NCBI GenBank assembly: GCA_024220525.1
Contig: JAMYWO010000101.1
Coordinates: forward strand, 1 to 32,887
Direction of reading: 5' to 3'
Length of the DNA: 32,887 nt
Source of the DNA: Cochliopodium minus
Taxonomy: Eukaryota > Discosea > Himatismenida > Cochliopodiidae
This document shows, piece by piece, positions 1 to 10,093 of this stretch. The first letter of the stretch is position 1. Each line of letters begins with the position of its first letter. Below the pieces are notes generated by a model. It was given only the letters and a program-made list of their open reading frames with translations. It was not told the DNA's origin and ran no database searches. The position numbers and the translations under genes were made by a program.

Positions 1-245
1 TCACCTTCTTCAAGTGCTCTTTTTTGATCTTCAACTGAAGTCACATCTCCTTGAACATATAATGCTTTTCCTCCTCCTTTGTTTATTTCTTCTTCAACTC
101 TTTTTCCATTTTCTAAAGATCTTCCAAAAATGATCACATTAAGTCCTGTTGATGCAAGATATTTTGAAGTTGCTTCTCCAATTCCATTATTTCCTCCTGT
201 TACGAATACTGTCTTGTTTTGAATTGTTTTGTTGATGTTGCTCAT
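1..245 (-). CDS. Short-chain dehydrogenase/reductase, N-terminal part (runs off window)
   Basis: The ATG is at 245 and the frame is open to the window edge, giving about 81 codons. The product has the SDR Rossmann start with the cofactor motif TGGNNGIG near residue 16 and the following beta strand with FGRS. It is nearly identical to the first 83 residues encoded at 20753: one Val-to-Leu change, one missing Leu before GGGK, and several silent changes. The catalytic half (NAG, Ser, YxxxK) lies outside the window. The family reduces or oxidises carbonyl or alcohol groups with NAD(P)(H); the substrate cannot be read from this fragment. It is divergent from the DHHC gene to its right. The promoter is duplicated as well (see 1-495 repeat). 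Confidence 0.9.
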   Translation of the reverse strand, partial: MSNINKTIQNKTVFVTGGNNGIGEATSKYLASTGLNVIIFGRSLENGKRVEEEINKGGGKALYVQGDVTSVEDQKRALEEG

Positions 246-958
246 TTTTTGTTTAAATTTGTTTTATTTTGTTTTGTTTTATTTTTAGTTTTTTTTTTGA
301 ATTCTTTTTGATCTGATTATTAATTCCATTTAAAGTGGGAACTTTTTAATAAACGAATATAAAATACTCCCGATTTGCAAAAAAAAAATTTAAACTTTAA
401 AAAACTCCTTTTAATAAAATTTCAAATTTTATTAAAAAATACTTCCTCTAGAAAAAAAATATGTAGAAGGGAGTTTTATTTAAAATCTGGGATTCGAATG
501 GGAAGGACAGGAAATTGTTATTTTAGTATTCCTTTTTAAATAATTAGAGAAAAAAAACTCTTTTCAATTTTAATAAAGATGACAATAAATTTTTTATTTT
601 TCACTGAAAAAGATTAAAAATTAAAAATTAAAATTTAAAATTCTCAAACTCTTTCTTTATTTTTTAACAAAGACATTTGGCAATGTGGAAAAAAATTGAT
701 GAATGTATCAAGTTTTGGCTTTGTTTAAAAAATTTTACTTGTATTAAAGTTAAAAGGAAAAGAAAAAGATCAAAAGTTAGGATGTCTTAAAAAATTACTC
801 TTTGAATAACAGTGTTATTGGTTTGAAATAAAAAAGCAAGATTTTTTGATTAAAGTGAAAGAAGACAATGGCTTGTGGATATCTTGAGTGAAATTTATCT
901 GAAAATACTTTATAAAAAATTATTGCATAAAAAAAAAAATTGTTTTTGGAGAATAATA
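246..958. other. Divergent intergenic region between SDR and DHHC genes
   Basis: No gene is supported. The left half (246-495) is the duplicated SDR promoter. The right half is AT-rich spacer with homopolymers. A frame on the minus strand at 795-1115 lacks conserved content and overlaps the first exons of the DHHC gene. Confidence 0.7.
409..437. promoter_or_regulatory. 29-nt palindrome in SDR promoter, copy 1
   Basis: Two perfect 14-bp arms, TTTTAATAAAATTT and its complement, flank one central base. The element lies about 165 bp upstream of the SDR start. The same palindrome, with the complementary central base, lies at 20557-20585 in the other copy. Outside it sit a conserved ACTCCC/GGGAGT pair and a CGGGAGT box. 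A regulatory role is inferred from conservation and symmetry only. Confidence 0.4.
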
Positions 959-2602
959 ATGGAAGAGAATGAATTGATATTACTTTTAGAAAAGAAAAGA
1001 GATGGTAAACATTTTTTTTCGAAAAATTCGATATATAATCCATTGAATGCATAGAAAAGGCTGAAAAATCAATTTTGAATAAATTCATCAGAATAATCAG
1101 TTGGTTTGGTCCCATCTTTTGTTTTGGATTGATCTTTTATGTGGATTTTGTTCAAATCTTCATAATTTCTATCCCACTCATCACCCACGGAGTAATAGCA
1201 CCAGGGATACTATTTCTCATTTTCTTCAATATTTCAAATGCATTGTTAGTGGTATCATATATACAAGCTATATTCAAAAGTGAGAAAAATAAATATTTTT
1301 TATTTCTGCATCAATGGTTTTGATTTTTTTTTTGATCAAGATCCTGGAACACCCTCTGTAATTCCTTACTCAACAAAATATTTGGAAATAGTGGAGGGAA
1401 AAACATTTGAGAATATTGATCACAGTGTATTCAAAGATACTCCAAATGTAAGGATATGCCACAAATGTATGACAATAAAGGTATAAAAATAATCATTTTT
1501 TCTTTCTCAAATAAATTTTTTTCACCTTTCAGCCAAAAAGGTAATATTCATCAATCAATTCAAATTATATTTGACTGTTTCCTAATCTTATTTTTGATTT
1601 ATAGAGCTCATCATTGCAGCACATGCGAAAAATGTGTATTAAAAATGGTAAAAATATTCAAAAAAAAAAAAAAAAGAAAATTCTCTCAAGATTTAATCCA
1701 ATTATATATTTTAATGTTTATGATAATTTTAAATGATCGATATATGAATCTTAACATTTATAAATGTCTAAATTGAGATATAAATTGATGGTTCAAATTA
1801 AATTCTCAAAAATATTTTCAATCTCAAAGGATCATCATTGGTAAATAAATCTTCAAAAAACTTTTAGTAAAACAAAATTTGCATTAATCAATCCATAAAA
1901 AGCCCTTGGTTAAATAACTGTGTGGGGTGGGGAAATCAAAAATGCTTCAATTTATTCTTATTCTACATCGTCACGACAACTTTAATAGGATCGATTTCGG
2001 GAATTGTCAGTCTCAAACATTATTCCGACATTTTGACTAAGCCAGGCTCTGTCTTCGAGGAAATTAACCTCATTCTTCTCACTGTCGTTTGTGGAGTTTT
2101 TTTTGTTGGGATGTTGTTGTTTTTCTTGGTTCATCTTTATCAGACTTTGACCAACGGAACTTCTTTAGACAAATTTTTTAAAGGTGACCGAAATAAATAT
2201 GACTTGGTAAATTTATAATTTTTTATCATTTTATTTAAATTTTTAAAAAAATTAAATAATCTTTAAAATATTTAAAAATCAATAAATTTCCACCTTTTAT
2301 TTAATTTTTAAATCCTTTTTCACTAAAATATTTTATTAGGGATGTTTAAAAAATTGGAATCAAGTAATGGGAGAAAATCCTCTTCTTTGGTTTTGGCCTG
2401 GTAAAATTTTTTTTTAGAAAAAAAATTTTTACTAATTTCTTTTTTTTTTTTTTTTAAAAAACATTAAAAAGTTTGCAACCAAATGGGAGATGGCTGCAAA
2501 TGGCCTAAAAACTCTGTAATTTTATTTAATATGTATTAATTATTTATTTTTTTATTTAATTTTTTTTTTTCATTTTGAAAAAAGAATTATAAAGAGATTT
2601 GA
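959..2602 (+). CDS. DHHC-type protein S-palmitoyltransferase
   Basis: The enzyme transfers palmitate to cysteines of cytosolic proteins at Golgi, ER or plasma membrane. Proposed exons: 959-1004, 1055-1279, 1341-1480, 1533-1540, 1605-1647, 1830-1840, 1903-2206, 2340-2400, 2472-2515, 2585-2602, giving 299 aa. All junctions are GT-AG and in phase. Order: two hydrophobic segments (about residues 20-85), an NPGTP motif just after TM2, the Cys-rich domain starting ICHKC, then RAHHCSTCEKC, DHHC at 155-158 followed by PWLNNCVGWGNQ, and two more hydrophobic segments. The catalytic Cys is the first codon completed by exon 7. Exons 4 (8 nt) and 6 (11 nt) are micro-exons inside the catalytic domain. The last two exons are the least certain: reading through 2516 instead would give a slightly different tail ending at a nearby stop. 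Confidence 0.9.
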
Positions 2603-3262
2603 ACAAAGATGTAATTTATAAAGATCCACAAATGATTCTTTTTTTTTTTTGGGCAAATTTCATTTAATTTTTGTGATTGTAAATAAATTAAAAATGCAGA
2701 AATTTGGTTTATCATCTTTTTCATTTTTTTAATTTTTCTGAAATTAAAAAATAATAATATTTTTAAATTTGGTCTAAATTTCGATAGTATTTTCTAATTT
2801 TCTTTAATATTTGATTCTTTTAAAATCTACATTCTTAAAATAACGCTTTCCTCTAATTTTAGGACTTTTTTCAAACTAGATGATAGTTCTTTCTTTCAAA
2901 ATAATAAATAATGTTAGGGTTCAATATTAATTAATATATATTATATTTAATTGTGCTCTTATCAAAAATAATTAACACTATTCAATCTTTTTTTAACCAT
3001 TTTTTTGAGGAGCTTTTCTCAGCTTTTTCCTCAAAGAAGATTGAATCTGTACGTTAACAACCATACTTTTATATTTCCAAAAATGAAATTTTGATTATAA
3101 TAAAATATAACTCCTAGACCCTCGTTCCATTTTGAACAGGAGGGTTAAATAATATTAATATTGTTTAAATGAAAAATAAATTCTTCCAGTGAGATCTCCA
3201 AAAATAAATAAAAAAAAATTAATTCATAATATTCAAAAAAATAAAAAAAAAAGAAAAAGAAA
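2603..3262. other. Intergenic region with two stem-loops
   Basis: No coding sequence is supported. Two inverted repeats stand out from AT-rich spacer. One is 3004-3011 with 3028-3035, an 8-bp perfect stem TTTGAGGA. The other is 3118-3145, with arms ACCCTC/GAGGGT and GTTC/GAAC, a 2-nt bulge and a 6-nt loop. The second has unusual GC content for this region. They may be 3'-end signals of the DHHC gene or parts of a small RNA; nothing identifies them. Confidence 0.35.
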
Positions 3263-4836
3263 ATGATCAAAACTTTTAAAAGCATTCAAGTTAATCAAAT
3301 CAAATTTAATCTCCCAGTCAATCAAAAGATTCTTGGAAAGTTGTATGTCGAGGGGAATCAGAAAGAATGCAAGGTTGTGGTCCAAAAAATTAATGCCCCA
3401 ACAAAATCACAAAAGAGATTTTATTCAAGCAAGATTGATTCAAAATCATCCTCTATTGTTGACAAGATCAGATTCACCAATCAAGAGGAAGTGAGCGAAG
3501 AAAAAATCATCGAACAAGCATATGATCTTTACAATGGAAACAAATGCAAGAAGAATGTAAGATAAAAAAAAAAGATTTTTATTGCTTTCCATATAAATTC
3601 CCTTTTTGTGATTTAAAATTAATATATTTTTATATTTTTTTTTTCACCTCAATCCACTTTAATTATATTTTTCTCACATCTTGATATAATATCTCAATCC
3701 TCTTTATTTTTATTATAATTCCAGATGGTAGAATGCAATCAATTGTTGAGAAATTTATTGGAAAATGGAAATAAATCAAAATCATTGAGCAAAATCATTC
3801 TCTACCTTCATGGGGAACTTGAAGAGATTGATATGGAAGAAAATGAAATCGAACAGATCTTGTTGGAAAGTGTAGACAAGAAGGAAAAGAGTTACTTGGA
3901 TACTTTGGCTATTCATTATCTTGGAATAATGAAGGAGAACAAGAGGGATTATGAGAATGCAATTTCCTTCTTTGAAATGGCTGGATGCACCTCTTACAAT
4001 AATTTGGCAGATATTTATTTGTTGGGAAACAAGAAAATCAAGAAAAACTTGCCAAAAGCAATTGAATATTTTGAGAAATCTGCCGAATTGGGAAACACTG
4101 ATGCTATGTAAAAAAAAATATTTTTAATTTTTTTATTATTATTTAAATTCATTGAAATTTCAATTCAAATAAAAATAATAAAAAAATAAAAATACTTACT
4201 TTTTCTTTCTATGAATTAGGTTTTCACTTTACAAGATTTACATGCATTTGGGTAAAAACACCATCAAAGCATTGGAATACTTGGAAAGAGCAAGCGAATT
4301 TGGGGACGAAGATTCCACTTATATTTTGGCCCAAATCTATGAAAACGGGAAAAACGAGATCAACAGAGATATCAACAAAGCTATTGCTTTTTATCAAAAA
4401 GCATCTGAGCTTGGAAATATTTCATCTCTTGTTAAACTCGGAACAATTTATCATAAGGTAAAAAAAAAATTAATTAAATTTTTCTATTGAAATTTTTACT
4501 AAAAAAAAATATTTTATTTTAATAAACTTAAAGGGTGTTGATGGTGTCGAAAAAGATATCAACAAAGCAATTTTCTTCTTTGAGAAAGCTTCTGAATGTG
4601 GTGAACTTGCTGGTCCTATGTTCAACTTGTCCCTCATTTACAATAAGGGAGATGTCAAGCAAGGAGTAGAGAAGGATTTGGAGAAAGCTTATTACTATTT
4701 CCAAAAAGCTAAAAACATCCAAAACAATAAGTACACTTATACCCAAAACCTTTTCCATTACCAAAGCCCTTCTGAAAGAAACATCGTGGATAACATTAGT
4801 TCTTCTTTTTTGACCAACAAGAACTTATTTGTCTAA
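3263..4836 (+). CDS. Sel1-like (TPR-type) repeat protein
   Basis: Exons 3263-3556, 3725-4107, 4220-4457 and 4534-4836 join in phase to give 405 aa. From about residue 140 the protein is built of Sel1-type helical repeats with the signature pattern AxxYxxKAxELGNxxAxxxLxxIYxxG, for example AIEYFEKSAELGNTDAM, ALEYLERASEFGDEDS and AIAFYQKASELGN. Sel1 repeats are protein-interaction scaffolds, as in ER-associated degradation adaptors, but no partner can be named. The N-terminal 60 residues are basic and contain KRFYSSK, which resembles a mitochondrial presequence cleavage site. No transmembrane segment was seen. The start is the first ATG after a purine-rich leader. Confidence 0.85.
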
Positions 4837-5295
4837 AACTCACGAAATCACCATCTTATTTATCTTTTTTTCCCTTTTTCCTTTTTATGACATAAAAGAA
4901 ATATAAAAACTGTAATAATTAAAAACTCTTGTGAAATTCCTTTTGTACTTTGAAATAAGCAGAAAGAAAATGAAATTAGAAATTCAACAAAGATGAAAAA
5001 AACAATTCAAAAACTTTCAATGATGGAACCACATAAATTTAACAACTTAATGACCAAGAATTGATTCAAATCAAAAATCTAGAACAAAGAAACTTCAAAG
5101 TTTTCCAAAAGATCCTAATTTTATCAGATAATCATTCCCCAAAAACCGATTTCTTTTGTTTGATCACTTCAGTTATCTCCCAAGTTATTAGATCATTCTT
5201 AGGTGAAGAATTGTGACACCAAAAACTCATCTTAATTTTAAACCAAAAATGAAAAAAAAAAATAGGATAACCTTTTTGTGAATTAAATTTGAGCA
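4837..5295. other. Intergenic spacer
   Basis: AT-rich sequence between the Sel1-repeat gene and DDI1. I see no gene, RNA or repeat in it. The minus-strand frame at 5132-5329 has no recognisable content and runs into DDI1 exon 1. Confidence 0.6.
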
Positions 5296-7367
5296 ATGCC
5301 AGTTGAAAGAAATACATTGAATATAACAATTACAACTTTATTCTCTGACAATGTCTATTTTTATCAAATGGAATCAACAGAGACTATTGAAAATTTGAAA
5401 GCATTGTTGGAAGTGGAGGTAATATAAATCGATCATAACAATAGATGATACATTCAATCTATTGAAAGCATAAATTTTTAATTTATCAATAAAATTTTAA
5501 CTATATTTTTCTTTACAACAAAATATTACGTTTAAAAATAAATGAACAAATAAAAGCAAAATAATGATGCATTCAAAAAACTTATATAATTTCAAATTCC
5601 TTATTTCTTGACATAAAAATTATCTTTTTATAGACAGGGATAAAGATAGATGAACAACAAATAATGTACAACGGAAAAGAGATGGAAACACATAAAACCT
5701 TGGGAGATTACAACATACCTTCAGAAGCAGTATTAGTGTTGCAACAGAAAAAAAAGAGACAGCTGATCACCTTACCCAACTTGGAAAATATAAGAATCAA
5801 CAATCCTCCTCAAAGAAACTTCCAGCCACAACAGCAACAACAGAACCCTCAAGCAATCATGAATCAGATTTTGTCGGACATCAACCTTCAGAGGAGATTG
5901 AGCACTGCTAATCCTGTTTTATTGGAAGCTGCAATGAGCGGAAATTTACAAAGATTCACCCAAGGTAATCTTTTTTTAATATTTATTTTTTTTTTAAATT
6001 TAAATTTATTTCTGTTTTATATTTTTATTTTAATTGTGGCGTTAATTTAATTATTTTTAAAATTTTTTCTTTTTAAATTTTCTTTTTATTTATTTCATTT
6101 TTTAAAAAAAAATTTTTTGAATTTATTAATAAGGATTAAAAACCTTTTTATTTTAATTACATTAATGATTTCTTCCCTTTTAGTTTATAATGAGCAAGAG
6201 AAACAAAGGCAATTAGACAAAGAAAAAAGAGAAAAAGAACTAAAACAATTAGAAGAAGACCCTTTCAACATTGAAAACCAAGGGAAAATAGAAGAAATGA
6301 TCCGCCAAGAAAATGTAATGCCTCTTTCTTTTTTCTTTTAAAATTTTTTTAATTCTATTTTTTTTTTTTAAATAAAAAAGGTTTTGGAGAATATGGAGCA
6401 TGCGATGGAACACAACCCAGAATCTTTTGCTAAAGTTGTCATGCTCTATGTTGACTGTGAAGTCAATGGAATTCCTATGAAAGCTTTTGTTGACAGGTAA
6501 ATTTTTTTAATTCCACTTCTCATTTAAAATTAATTTAAAAATTTAAAATATTTCTCAGTGGAGCTCAAATGACTGTAAATTTTCTTTTTTTTTTTTTCAA
6601 AATTTCAATTTTTTGAATATTAAATCAATATTTTTTGCTTTGAAGATTATGTCAGAATCTTGTGCTAGAAAATGTAATTTATTGAGATTAATAGACAAGA
6701 GGTTTGCAGGTATGGCCCAAGGTGTGGGTACTGCCAAAATTTTGGGAAAAGTCCACACTGCACAAATGAAAATTGGAAATTCTTTCTTCGTTTCTTCTTT
6801 CACTATCTTACAAAACCAAGAAGGAGGTACTCAAAAAAAAAAAAAATTTCATTTATAATTTTTTTTAAAAAAAACTAAATTTTTCATAATTTTAACTAAA
6901 TTAAAGCTCAAGATATTGAATTTCTTTTGGGTTTGGACATGTTAAAAAAATTCCAATGCCAAATAGATTTGAAAGATAATGTTTTGCATATTGGATCGGA
7001 GAAGGCTCCTTTCCTCAGCGAGAAAGACATTCCAAACAGCCATTCTGAAAACGAAATATCGTTAAGAGATAGCAGCGGAGGACTTTCCATCAAACCTTCC
7101 AATCCAACAAATAACAATAACTCTACGAATCAACAACCTTCTTCCTCTCAACAAAATAATTTTCCTATTGGCAACTTACCTTTGCCTAATTCTAATCTAC
7201 AACAACAACAGACTAATAATAGACCTCAACAAAGTAGATACAGGGAGGATGTCGTTTTGAAGTTGATCGAACTTAGTGGCAGAACTAGAGAAGAAGTCAT
7301 TGAGGCTTTGAACATTTCTAATGGCAACCCTGATATTGCAATTCAACATCTTTCTTTTGATTTTTGA
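5296..7367 (+). CDS. DDI1: DDI1-like ubiquitin-receptor aspartic protease
   Basis: DDI1 proteins shuttle ubiquitinated clients to the proteasome and cleave some of them with a retroviral-type aspartic protease fold. Exons 5296-5418, 5634-5964, 6184-6314, 6381-6496, 6559-6574, 6646-6826 and 6907-7367 join in phase, giving 452 aa. Domains: N-terminal ubiquitin-like fold (about 1-82, with MYNGKEM and the LGDYNI loop); charged helical region (about 150-200); protease with catalytic DSGA at 233-236, followed by [15 protein letters not shown] and the FLLGLDML motif; Gln/Asn-rich linker; C-terminal UBA domain (about 411-452, with [19 protein letters not shown]). Exon 5 is only 16 nt and carries the SGAQMT part of the active site. 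AATAAA at 7400-7405 may be the polyadenylation signal. This is a host gene, not a retroelement: it has introns and UBL and UBA ends. Confidence 0.96.
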
Positions 7368-8395
7368 AAAATGTTTTTCAATTATTAAAATTTTGTTTAA
7401 ATAAAGATTATTTAATAATCAAAAAAAAAGTTTAATAACTTTATCCATCGCATGAATCTTCTTTCCTTATATAGAAGGAGAAGGGATTAAAGATGGTTAT
7501 ATGTGAATGATGAGGTTGTTCAATAAACTACTTGGAAATCTATCATATTAAAATCTCACCAGTTCTGCCAAATAAGAATGATCTTAGAGATCATCAAAGT
7601 TTTTGTTTCAATTTTTATATTTTTAAAAATATAAAAGGGGATTTTTTTTAAAAAAAAAAAAAATTTGTTTTGAATGAAAATAAACTTGTTTTGATTCATT
7701 GATATACATGTATAAAGATCTAATTTTTTTGAAATAGAAAATATATAATTTTATTGAAAGAATAAAGATGAAAAAAGAAGAAAAATTGCAAGTTTTAAGA
7801 TACCTATTGTATGTGAAAGTAAGTTGGTTGATCAATTTTTTATTTATTTTTAAAAATTAATTTAACTGACAAAAAATATTTTATTTTTTCTTCAAACAAC
7901 CCTAAAATACTTTAAATTCAATTAAAATAATCTCTTAATCAATCTACTTGATTTATTTGAAAGACAAAAATAAAGAAAGATTATTTGTTTGGATATGTGA
8001 AATGTTTAATCAATTATTTAGGACGAAAAAGTTTTTTATAATCATGATTCACAAGATATTCAATATTTTCTTTCCAAAAAAAAAAAGTGTGGAATTATAA
8101 TTTCAAAGGAGTTATAATAAAAACCTTCTTACACTGAAAAATTAAATTCATTTTTGTGAGAAATGTTTTCGGTGGATTTCAAATGTGGAGATAATAATCA
8201 AAGAAGAGGAAGTTTAGGAAGGGAACAAATAAAACAACAGATCTAATCAAATAATTAAGAATTTTGAAATAAAAATAAAAAAAAAATAATAATAAAAAAT
8301 TATATAGAGTATACAACAACTTTTATACCTTTATTTTTATTATTTTGAAAGGAATTATAATAAATTGTTAAAGAAGATAAAGAACAAAAAGAAAA
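7368..8395. other. Long intergenic region before the elongase gene
   Basis: About 1 kb without a supported gene. It contains the 3' flank of DDI1, a small perfect inverted repeat at 7578-7584/7588-7594 (ATGATCT, 3-nt loop) and AT-rich spacer. The minus-strand frame at 7623-7835 is hydrophobic by base composition only and is not convincing. Confidence 0.55.
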
Positions 8396-9699
8396 ATGTC
8401 TTATGTATGGTTGAATGAAAGAATAGGATTACCACAAGTAAAAGTGTATCCATTCACATCTTTGGAATTTGCGTTTGGATCTGCAATCGTGTATAATATA
8501 GCGATCTTTTTTTTCAAGAAATATGTGGATTCAAGAGATAAACCATTGAATTGGAGAGGAATAACAAAAGTACATAATTTCCTAATGGCCTCATATTCCG
8601 GGATTGCAGCAATATTATTGATCGCTGCTTCATGGATGGACGGAAGATTCTCTTCTTACGATGCATTTGCATGTCATCCCCCTCAAAGATCAGAATTTTT
8701 TTATTTGGTGTGTTATAGTTTTTATCTTTCCAAAATATGGGAGATGTTTGATACCTTTAGTCTCATCGCTGCTAAGAAACCTGTTATCTGGCTACATAAA
8801 ATCCATCATAGTATTACTTTAAGTATCGCAGCTATTGTATGGTATGGATCTGGTGGTTGTGATATCGTCCCTATTGGTAAAAAAATATATTTTTACAAAT
8901 AAACGGATAAATATTATTATTTCAAGTATATATTTTTTATATCTCGTTAAAAAAACCCCCCCATGATATTCATTTAAAATATCTCTCCTCAAATTCATTC
9001 ATATAACAATGAGAGAATCTTTTTAACTTTTATACGGAAATATATCAACTTTAATTTGAAAGCATATCATGTCTTTCATATTTTTGTGAGGGGTGGAATT
9101 ATATTGAATAAAATTTTAATATTTTTCAAGAGAGGATCTTTCTTAATTCTGCTAAATTAAATAATTATTTAGCAGAAAAACTAATATATTTTGAACAATA
9201 CAAAAAACAAAATTTAATATAAATCACAGTATCTTTTATAAATCCCTATCTCATCCTATTATCATATCTTTTTCAAAATATTTCCCTTGATAACCAAATT
9301 TTCCTTGAATAATTTATTTATATTTTTCATACAAAAGTATCTCAATAAACTAATTTGATCTTTTTTTTTTCTATTTTGAAAAAAAAAATAGGAGACAACA
9401 TGATTGTTCACTTTTTTATGTACTTTTATTTTTACAATCCACGTACCTTCTCTTCCTTCAGAAAGCCAATGACAATTCTCCAAATCCTCCAATTCTTCCA
9501 CGTATTATACTACAACTACGTTGCAGCATGGACCTCCTACAAAAACGGTTTCGGTTATTCTGACTGCGGTGAGCACTTCTATCTCATTGCTTTTAATTTT
9601 GTTTGTTATCACACCTTTTTGATTTTATTCATCAACTTTTTTATTCAACAATATTGTGTCAAAAACGAAAGAAATACAGATGACAAGAAGGAAAATTAA
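8396..9699 (+). CDS. ELO-family very-long-chain fatty acid elongase (3-ketoacyl-CoA synthase)
   Basis: ELO enzymes condense malonyl-CoA with acyl-CoA in the ER membrane, the first step of each elongation cycle. Exons 8396-8876 and 9392-9699 join in phase to 262 aa, typical for the family. Signature motifs, in order: KIWEMFDT (about 113-120, matching KxxExxDT), the histidine box HKIHH at 134-138, then in exon 2 VHFFMYFYF (matching HxxMYxYY) and QFFHVLYYNY. Several hydrophobic segments fit the seven-helix fold. The C-terminus is basic and acidic, VKNERNTDDKKEN, without a clear KKxx ER-retrieval end. The single intron (515 nt) is longer than most here and contains an 11-bp perfect hairpin. The start follows a purine-rich leader. 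Chain-length specificity cannot be read. Confidence 0.93.
9147..9177. repeat. 11-bp perfect inverted repeat in elongase intron
   Basis: TTCTGCTAAAT at 9147-9157 pairs with its complement at 9167-9177 across a 9-nt AT-only loop. It lies inside the 515-nt intron. No flanking duplication or coding content marks it as a transposon. It may be a simple RNA hairpin that brings the splice sites closer; that is inference. Confidence 0.5.
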
Positions 9700-10093
9700 T
9701 TTTTCTCTCCCTCCTCCCCCACTAACAAACTCTTCTTTTTTTTTTTACAAAAAAAAAATAGCTTCTCTTCTTTTATATAAATATAACTTATTTCAGGAGA
9801 TACTCATTTTTTTTTTGTATTCGTCTTTCTTTTTAATTTTTGGTTATTAAATTTTATTATTTTCATTTTCTTTTAATTTTTTAATTTATTTAATTATTTC
9901 TTTTTCAAAAATTTGTTTTCCAGTCACTGTCACTTACTAAAATTAAATCATTTGAAAGAGAATCAAAAATACATTCTCCACAAATTCTTATGATAAATGA
10001 ATTACTTTTCCAACAAATTATAAATCCATAAGAAAAAATAAAAAAAAATTTGAAGAGAATTTTCTTTAATTCTGAAAATAAGGCTAATTTAAG
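9700..10093. other. Intergenic spacer
   Basis: AT-rich sequence between the elongase stop and the Asn-rich protein start. No gene, RNA or repeat is supported. The minus-strand frame covering 9905-10393 is mostly the complement of the next gene. Confidence 0.6.

Larger units (their letters stand above)
1..495 (-). repeat. Inverted segmental duplicate, copy 1 (SDR promoter and 5' coding region)
   Basis: Read on the minus strand, this stretch matches 20500-21000 almost base for base, from GAATCCCAGATTTTAAATAA through the promoter into the SDR coding sequence. Differences are a few substitutions and short homopolymer indels. Left of the promoter the two copies stop matching at about 495/20500. 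The duplication continues past the window edge, so its full length is unknown. Confidence 0.9.

Noticed and set aside
481-500. TTCGAATCCC-like string resembling a tRNA B box
   Set aside because: No five-base T-stem pairs around it, no A box at the right distance, and the other duplicate copy has lost the TTCGA core.
795-1115. Minus-strand hydrophobic frame
   Set aside because: Composition reflects poly-A/poly-T sequence on the other strand; it overlaps the first DHHC exons and has no conserved motif.
6381-6960. Retroviral-type aspartic protease domain as sign of a retroelement
   Set aside because: The domain sits between a ubiquitin-like N-terminus and a UBA C-terminus in a seven-exon gene, the DDI1 architecture. 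No reverse transcriptase, LTR or other element part is nearby.
7500-7600. Possible box C/D snoRNA (ATGATGA near 7506)
   Set aside because: No matching D box or terminal stem at a reasonable distance; a 7-mer is expected by chance in AT-rich DNA.
7623-7835. Minus-strand Phe/Ile-rich frame before the elongase gene
   Set aside because: Low-complexity AT composition, no splice partners and no family motif.
9147-9177. Intron hairpin as a MITE
   Set aside because: The arms are only 11 bp, no target duplication flanks them, and no second copy was seen in the window.
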